Source: an uncultured Lachnospiraceae bacterium
GTDB taxonomy: Bacteria > Bacillota_A > Clostridia > Lachnospirales > Lachnospiraceae
Assembly: GCA_947302185.1 (NCBI GenBank)
Contig: CAMYVI010000012.1
Coordinates: 1-19,805, forward strand
DNA: 19,805 nt
Reading direction: 5' to 3'
The notes beneath the pieces are model-generated. The model did not search any database. It was not told the DNA's origin and was given only the letters and a program-made list of their open reading frames with translations. Shown in pieces: positions 16,612 through 19,805 of the stretch (positions are counted from its first letter, which is position 1; each line of letters begins with the position of its first letter). The position numbers and the translations under genes were made by a program.

Positions 16612-16649
16612 AAAAAAAGCGATTATATACAAAAAAAATACATAATCGC
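16612..16649 (-). terminator. Rho-independent terminator of the MATE gene
   Basis: On the minus strand, GCGATTAT (16642-16649) pairs perfectly with ATAATCGC (16619-16626) across an AT-rich loop and is followed by seven Ts (16612-16618). It lies about 130 bases beyond the MATE stop codon. Confidence 0.75.
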
Positions 16650-16780
16650 AAATATGGTAATGTGTATACGCGGCATTTTTACAGTAAAAGTTGAAACATT
16701 TTAATCTCTGACGCAGAATTCTCGTGGCTTTAATCATGAGATGAATGCGCACAATGAAACTTGCCTCTGACAGGACATCA

Positions 16781-18157
16781 TCATTTCTGTATCAGCCCTT
16801 TTCCCCAGCCTTGCACAACCCCGCGCTTCAGCATTATAAAATAGGTCAGCTCCGTTATGCAGCATGTTACCCAGCCCACCGGATAGCCGAGTCCGACCAC
16901 ATACGGATTATAAGCAATACGGCTTCCGATGAACAGGTAGATCTGCCGGACCGCGACAAAGCAGGTGAGCATGCAGATCATCGGCGCCTGAGATTCGCCC
17001 CTCCCTCGGAGCGCGCCTGCCAGGACGTGGTTCACTGCGTTAAAGAGCAGGAAATATGTGTTCATCCGAAGGAAAAGAACGCCGTAATAGATGACCTCCT
17101 TATCTCTGGTGAACAGCGCGGTAGCATCGGGAGCGAGCACCACGAGAATAGTTGCGATGACTGCCGTGACGCCGACGGAAATCTGGAGAGCGCGAATCGT
17201 GCCCTCGTCTGCGCGATCCGATTTTTCAGCGCCAACGTTCTGGCTGACAAATGTCGTCGCTGCCTGACTCAGCGAATTGATCGGCAGGAATATAAAGGAG
17301 TCGAGCTTGTTATAAGCGCCCCATCCTGCCATACAGCCGGAGCCGAATCCGTTGATGTAGGACTGGACAAATACATTGGACACCGACGTGATCATAGACT
17401 GGATTCCGGCCGGAAGACCGATCTGAAGGATGAATTTTAAAATCGGAAGATCGATCCGCAGATCCTGCCAGACCAGCTTGTAGATGTCGTCGGTTCTGGT
17501 CAGAAGGACCAGGACCATAAAGGCGGAGAGGAATTGTGAGAGGATTGTTGCAAATGCCGCTCCCGCGATCCCCGCTTTGAATACAATGACAAATACCAGG
17601 TCGAGCACGGTATTTAAAATGCTCGTGAAAATCAGAAAGTAGAGAGGCCTTTTGGTGTCGCCGACGGCTCGCAAAATGCCGCTGCCCATGTTATAGATAA
17701 GGAGGCCGAGAGCTCCCGAAAAATAGATTTCAAGATAGACTTTGGCCTGCGGGAATACGTCATCCGGGGTCTGCATCAGGCGAAGCATGATAGGCACGAG
17801 AAAAAAGCCCGCAAATGTAAAGAAGATGCCGAACAGAATCGTCACCGCGATCGCGGTCTCGACGGCCTTGTGAAGATCTTCCAGCCTTTTCGCACCGAAA
17901 TATTGGCTGATCACAACACCTCCGCCGACTGCGAAGCCGTTGAAAAAGAAAATCATGATATTGACGATCATCGTGGTGGAGCTGATTGCGGCGAGAGCCT
18001 GCTTGCCGACGAAGTTTCCGACGACGATGGAGTCGACCGTGTTATACAGCATCTGAAATACATTGCCGAGGAGAAGCGGTATGGAAAAAGCAATCAGGTG
18101 ACCGGTGATTGAGCCGGTCGTCATGTCGCGGACGGTTGATTTATTCTGTGAGGTCAT
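16781..18157 (-). CDS. MATE-family multidrug/metabolite efflux transporter
   Basis: 458-residue integral membrane protein that probably exports cationic or aromatic compounds in exchange for sodium or protons. The N-terminal half carries the family signature SIPLLLGNVFQMLYNTVDSI followed by VVGNFVG, and the repeated half-domain includes LPAGIQSMITSVSNVFVQSY and an INSLSQAATTFVSQNVGA segment, as in NorM/YdhE-like members. About twelve hydrophobic segments fit the usual length. The start is placed at ATG 18157 (protein MTSQNKST...) because AAGGA lies 11 bases upstream. An open TTG 20 codons earlier and the ATG seven codons into that extension lack ribosome binding sites and add a non-conserved tail. 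It is followed by its own terminator and is divergent from the antiporter gene. The substrate cannot be told from sequence. Confidence 0.95.
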   Translation of the reverse strand: MTSQNKSTVRDMTTGSITGHLIAFSIPLLLGNVFQMLYNTVDSIVVGNFVGKQALAAISSTTMIVNIMIFFFNGFAVGGGVVISQYFGAKRLEDLHKAVETAIAVTILFGIFFTFAGFFLVPIMLRLMQTPDDVFPQAKVYLEIYFSGALGLLIYNMGSGILRAVGDTKRPLYFLIFTSILNTVLDLVFVIVFKAGIAGAAFATILSQFLSAFMVLVLLTRTDDIYKLVWQDLRIDLPILKFILQIGLPAGIQSMITSVSNVFVQSYINGFGSGCMAGWGAYNKLDSFIFLPINSLSQAATTFVSQNVGAEKSDRADEGTIRALQISVGVTAVIATILVVLAPDATALFTRDKEVIYYGVLFLRMNTYFLLFNAVNHVLAGALRGRGESQAPMICMLTCFVAVRQIYLFIGSRIAYNPYVVGLGYPVGWVTCCITELTYFIMLKRGVVQGWGKGLIQK

Positions 18158-18168
18158 TCCCGGGTCGG

Positions 18169-18177
18169 TCCTTTCCT
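18169..18177 (-). promoter_or_regulatory. Ribosome binding site of the MATE gene
   Basis: AGGAAAGGA on the minus strand, ending 11 bases before ATG 18157. This is slightly long but the only purine-rich site near any candidate start, and it decides the start codon. Confidence 0.6.
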
Positions 18178-18272
18178 GTCCTTTTCGTGAGACAGACATT
18201 TGCGTAGAGCGGAGCAATTCTATGATATATTTGCAGTTTGCGTGAGAAACAGTTTTTTCTGAGCATGATAAC

Positions 18273-18278
18273 AGTATA
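18273..18278 (-). promoter_or_regulatory. Possible -10 box of the MATE gene
   Basis: TATACT on the minus strand, 115 bases before the start codon. No convincing -35 box is found at the proper distance, so this is a weak call. Confidence 0.3.
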
Positions 18279-18459
18279 GCATAATCGTTGGGGCTGTAGA
18301 GAGATATAATGACATCAAAGACTTCAACTACACTAACGCAGAACAGAAGTCAGAAAACAGACTTTGACAAATTTTGATCGGTCTTTGGTTTCATGAAGCA
18401 AATCGATTGATTCAATATGTTTAAAAAGTTTCATTTCAGGTAAATTGGTCCGTTTTACA

Positions 18460-18487
18460 TTGCATAAACAGAGTTTTACTATATAAT
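18460..18487 (+). promoter_or_regulatory. SigA-type promoter of the antiporter gene
   Basis: TTGCAT (18460-18465), a 16-base spacer and a perfect TATAAT (18482-18487). The transcript would start near 18494 and have a leader of about 55 bases. Confidence 0.7.
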
Positions 18488-18536
18488 CAGTTTTATGCAA
18501 CCTAAATGGCGAAATGAGAAATTCTGAAAAGAAATC

Positions 18537-18544
18537 GGGAGGGG
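18537..18544 (+). promoter_or_regulatory. Ribosome binding site of the antiporter gene
   Basis: GGGAGGGG directly before ATG 18548, with three bases between. A second ATG at codon 5 would be 15 bases from the site, so the first is preferred. Confidence 0.75.
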
Positions 18545-18547
18545 ATT

Positions 18548-19805
18548 ATGGAATTTACAATGATTGAAACAGGGTGGCTGTCAATACTGCCTCCGATTAT
18601 AGCTATTGCACTTGCACTGCTCACAAAAGAAGTTTACTCTTCTCTTTTCATCGGCGTTTTTTCCGGTATGTTGATTTATGCATTTGCCTCGGGGGGAACG
18701 ATCGTGTCGGCGTCGGCGATGGCATTTGACATGATGAGCTCAAAGATTTCGGATAACTCATACATGATTATTTTTCTGGCTCTTCTCTGGGCTGTGGTCA
18801 TGCTGGTAGATAAGTCGGGCGGCAGCAGAGCCTACGGACGGTGGGCTGAAAAGAGACTGAAGAGCAGGCGCTCTGCGGCGTTCTTCACATCCCTGCTTGG
18901 CATCCTGATATTTATTGATGATGGCTTCAACTGCCTCACAGTCGGTACGGTCATGAGGCCGATCACGGACAGATTCCGCATTTCCAGGGAGAAGCTGGCT
19001 TATATTATCGATGCAACGGCGGCCCCGGTATGTATCATTGCGCCGGTCTCGAGCTGGGCGGTCGCAGTAGCCAGTGAGGTGAGCGAGACGGACGGTTTTA
19101 ACATTTTCCTTAAGATCATCCCTTACAATTTCTATGCGCTTCTGACGATTATTATGGTCTTCTTTGTCTGCTTATCCGGAAAAGATTTCGGACCGATGAA
19201 AGAAGCAGAAGAGAAGATGATGGCGGAAGGACCGGAAAAGCAGTCTGAAGCCGACCGGACAGAGTCCGGGGGACAGGTCATTGACCTTGTCCTGCCGATT
19301 GTTGTCCTGATCGTATGTGCGATTTGCGGCATGGCTTATGTCGGCGGATTCTTTGAGGGCGTCAGCTTTTCCGAGGCGATCGGCTATAATCCGACGGCGG
19401 GACTTTCGCTGGGCGCATTTGCCGGACTTGTCACAGCCTTTGTGCTGTATATCCCACGTAAACTGATGACGCCGAAAGAGTTCATAGGATGCATCGTCAG
19501 CGGAATCGGAAGCATTGTTCCGCCTATGCTCATTCTGATTCTCTCCTGGAGTCTGGGCGGCGTATGCCGGCAGCTCATCGGGACGGGAATCTTTATCTCG
19601 GGATTTGTGAGCGCATCGAATCTGCCGCTGGCGCTTCTGCCGGTCCTGATTTTTGTGATCGCTGCTCTCATGAGCTTTTCCATGGGAACTTCATGGGGTA
19701 CATTCGGCATGCTGATACCGATCGTCACAATTATCTGCGAGGTGGACGCAGCTTCGGCGCTGCTGCTTCCGGCACTCGGAGCAACACTTGCGGGTTCTGT
19801 CTACG
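18548..19805 (+). CDS. NhaC-family Na+/H+ antiporter (partial, 3' end beyond window)
   Basis: 419 codons are present and the frame is still open at the right edge. The protein begins MEFTMIETGWLSILPPIIAI and has many hydrophobic segments. It probably exchanges cytoplasmic sodium (or an organic acid with sodium, as in MleN-type relatives) for external protons. Diagnostic of the NhaC group are LLTKEVYSSLFIGVFSG near residue 23 and the block IFIDDGFNCLTVGTVMRP (about 118-135), followed by DRFRISREKLAYIIDATAAP and PVSSWAVAVAS. A later SMGTSWGTFGMLIP segment near residue 379 is the second conserved region, with its Ser/Thr/Gly run. A hydrophilic loop rich in E and K separates the halves. It is divergent from the MATE gene with its own promoter. 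Ion specificity is not readable from sequence. Confidence 0.93.
   Translation, partial: MEFTMIETGWLSILPPIIAIALALLTKEVYSSLFIGVFSGMLIYAFASGGTIVSASAMAFDMMSSKISDNSYMIIFLALLWAVVMLVDKSGGSRAYGRWAEKRLKSRRSAAFFTSLLGILIFIDDGFNCLTVGTVMRPITDRFRISREKLAYIIDATAAPVCIIAPVSSWAVAVASEVSETDGFNIFLKIIPYNFYALLTIIMVFFVCLSGKDFGPMKEAEEKMMAEGPEKQSEADRTESGGQVIDLVLPIVVLIVCAICGMAYVGGFFEGVSFSEAIGYNPTAGLSLGAFAGLVTAFVLYIPRKLMTPKEFIGCIVSGIGSIVPPMLILILSWSLGGVCRQLIGTGIFISGFVSASNLPLALLPVLIFVIAALMSFSMGTSWGTFGMLIPIVTIICEVDAASALLLPALGATLAGSVY

Larger units (their letters stand above)
16372..16780 (-). other. Intergenic spacer between the MATE gene and the larger giant gene
   Basis: 409 bases without a gene. In minus-strand order it has an unremarkable stretch after the MATE stop (16650-16780), a terminator hairpin with T-run (16612-16649), a strong promoter starting at once after it (16581-16610), and an untranslated leader of about 200 bases. 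The leader contains a small hairpin (TCTGAC at 16411-16416 pairing with GTCAGA at 16429-16434). I do not recognise a known riboswitch. Confidence 0.75.
18158..18547. other. Divergent intergenic region, MATE and antiporter genes
   Basis: 390 bases. It contains the MATE leader with a possible -10 (18273-18278), a central AT-rich stretch without obvious operators or structured RNA, and the antiporter promoter and ribosome binding site at the right. Only short palindromes such as AATCGATT (18401-18408) are seen. Confidence 0.7.

Noticed and set aside
16745..17440. 231-codon plus-strand open frame antisense to the MATE gene
   Set aside because: The MATE protein on the other strand has clear family signatures. 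The antisense translation is rich in H, R, D and C with no recognisable domain.
18158..18217. TTG-initiated or upstream-ATG 20-codon extension of the MATE protein
   Set aside because: No ribosome binding site precedes these starts, and the extra residues contain the site used by the ATG at 18157.
18218..18459. Riboswitch or structured RNA upstream of the antiporter gene
   Set aside because: The predicted transcript starts only about 55 bases before the ATG, and no stable conserved-looking stem was seen.

Overview
The window looks like a chromosomal segment of a Gram-positive Clostridia-type Firmicute, most plausibly a Lachnospiraceae-like gut or rumen anaerobe. The evidence is two enormous LPxTG-anchored surface proteins carrying an N-terminal segment (TTYALILPAITLE) that I associate from memory with this group, Cna-B/SpaA-type pilin domains, strong purine-rich ribosome binding sites, AT-rich intergenic promoters and roughly balanced G+C in the genes (judged by eye). 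No taxonomic marker such as rRNA is present, so the assignment is an inference.

Layout from left to right. Positions 1-152 hold what is probably the 3' end of a plus-strand gene, closed by a perfect 23-bp hairpin (151-199) that can also terminate the convergent minus-strand gene. Positions 282-7058 (minus) encode a 2258-residue surface protein: N-terminal membrane/export segment, acidic linker, two copies of an unnamed domain, a lectin-like region, a fibro-slime/PA14-like domain, pilin-type sandwich domains and an LPHTG anchor. A 334-bp gap follows, with a 98-bp inverted-repeat element and a good promoter for that gene. Positions 7393-16371 (minus) encode a 2992-residue paralogue. It has the same N-terminus and the same paired domain, but its core is a string of InlB/Listeria-Bacteroides-type repeats with a tyrosine-rich insert, followed by Cna-B-type domains and an LPSTG anchor. 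A 409-bp gap carries the terminator of the next gene overlapped by the promoter of the giant protein. Positions 16781-18157 (minus) encode a MATE-family efflux transporter. Divergently, 18548-19805 (plus) is the first part of an NhaC-type sodium/proton antiporter that runs off the window.

The two giant proteins form a paralogous tandem pair. Each seems to have its own promoter, and each can be read as a multi-domain adhesin or stalk held to peptidoglycan by a sortase encoded elsewhere. They keep the export/proximal module constant while the exposed cores differ completely, which is what one expects for a family of surface proteins diversified by module exchange. The two transporters are ordinary membrane genes with no visible functional link to the surface proteins.

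The most interesting unexplained material is the roughly 140-residue domain present four times (twice per protein), the conserved TTYxLILPAITLE segment, the YTGT-type tyrosine-rich repeats in the larger protein, and the 98-bp inverted-repeat element between the two giant genes.
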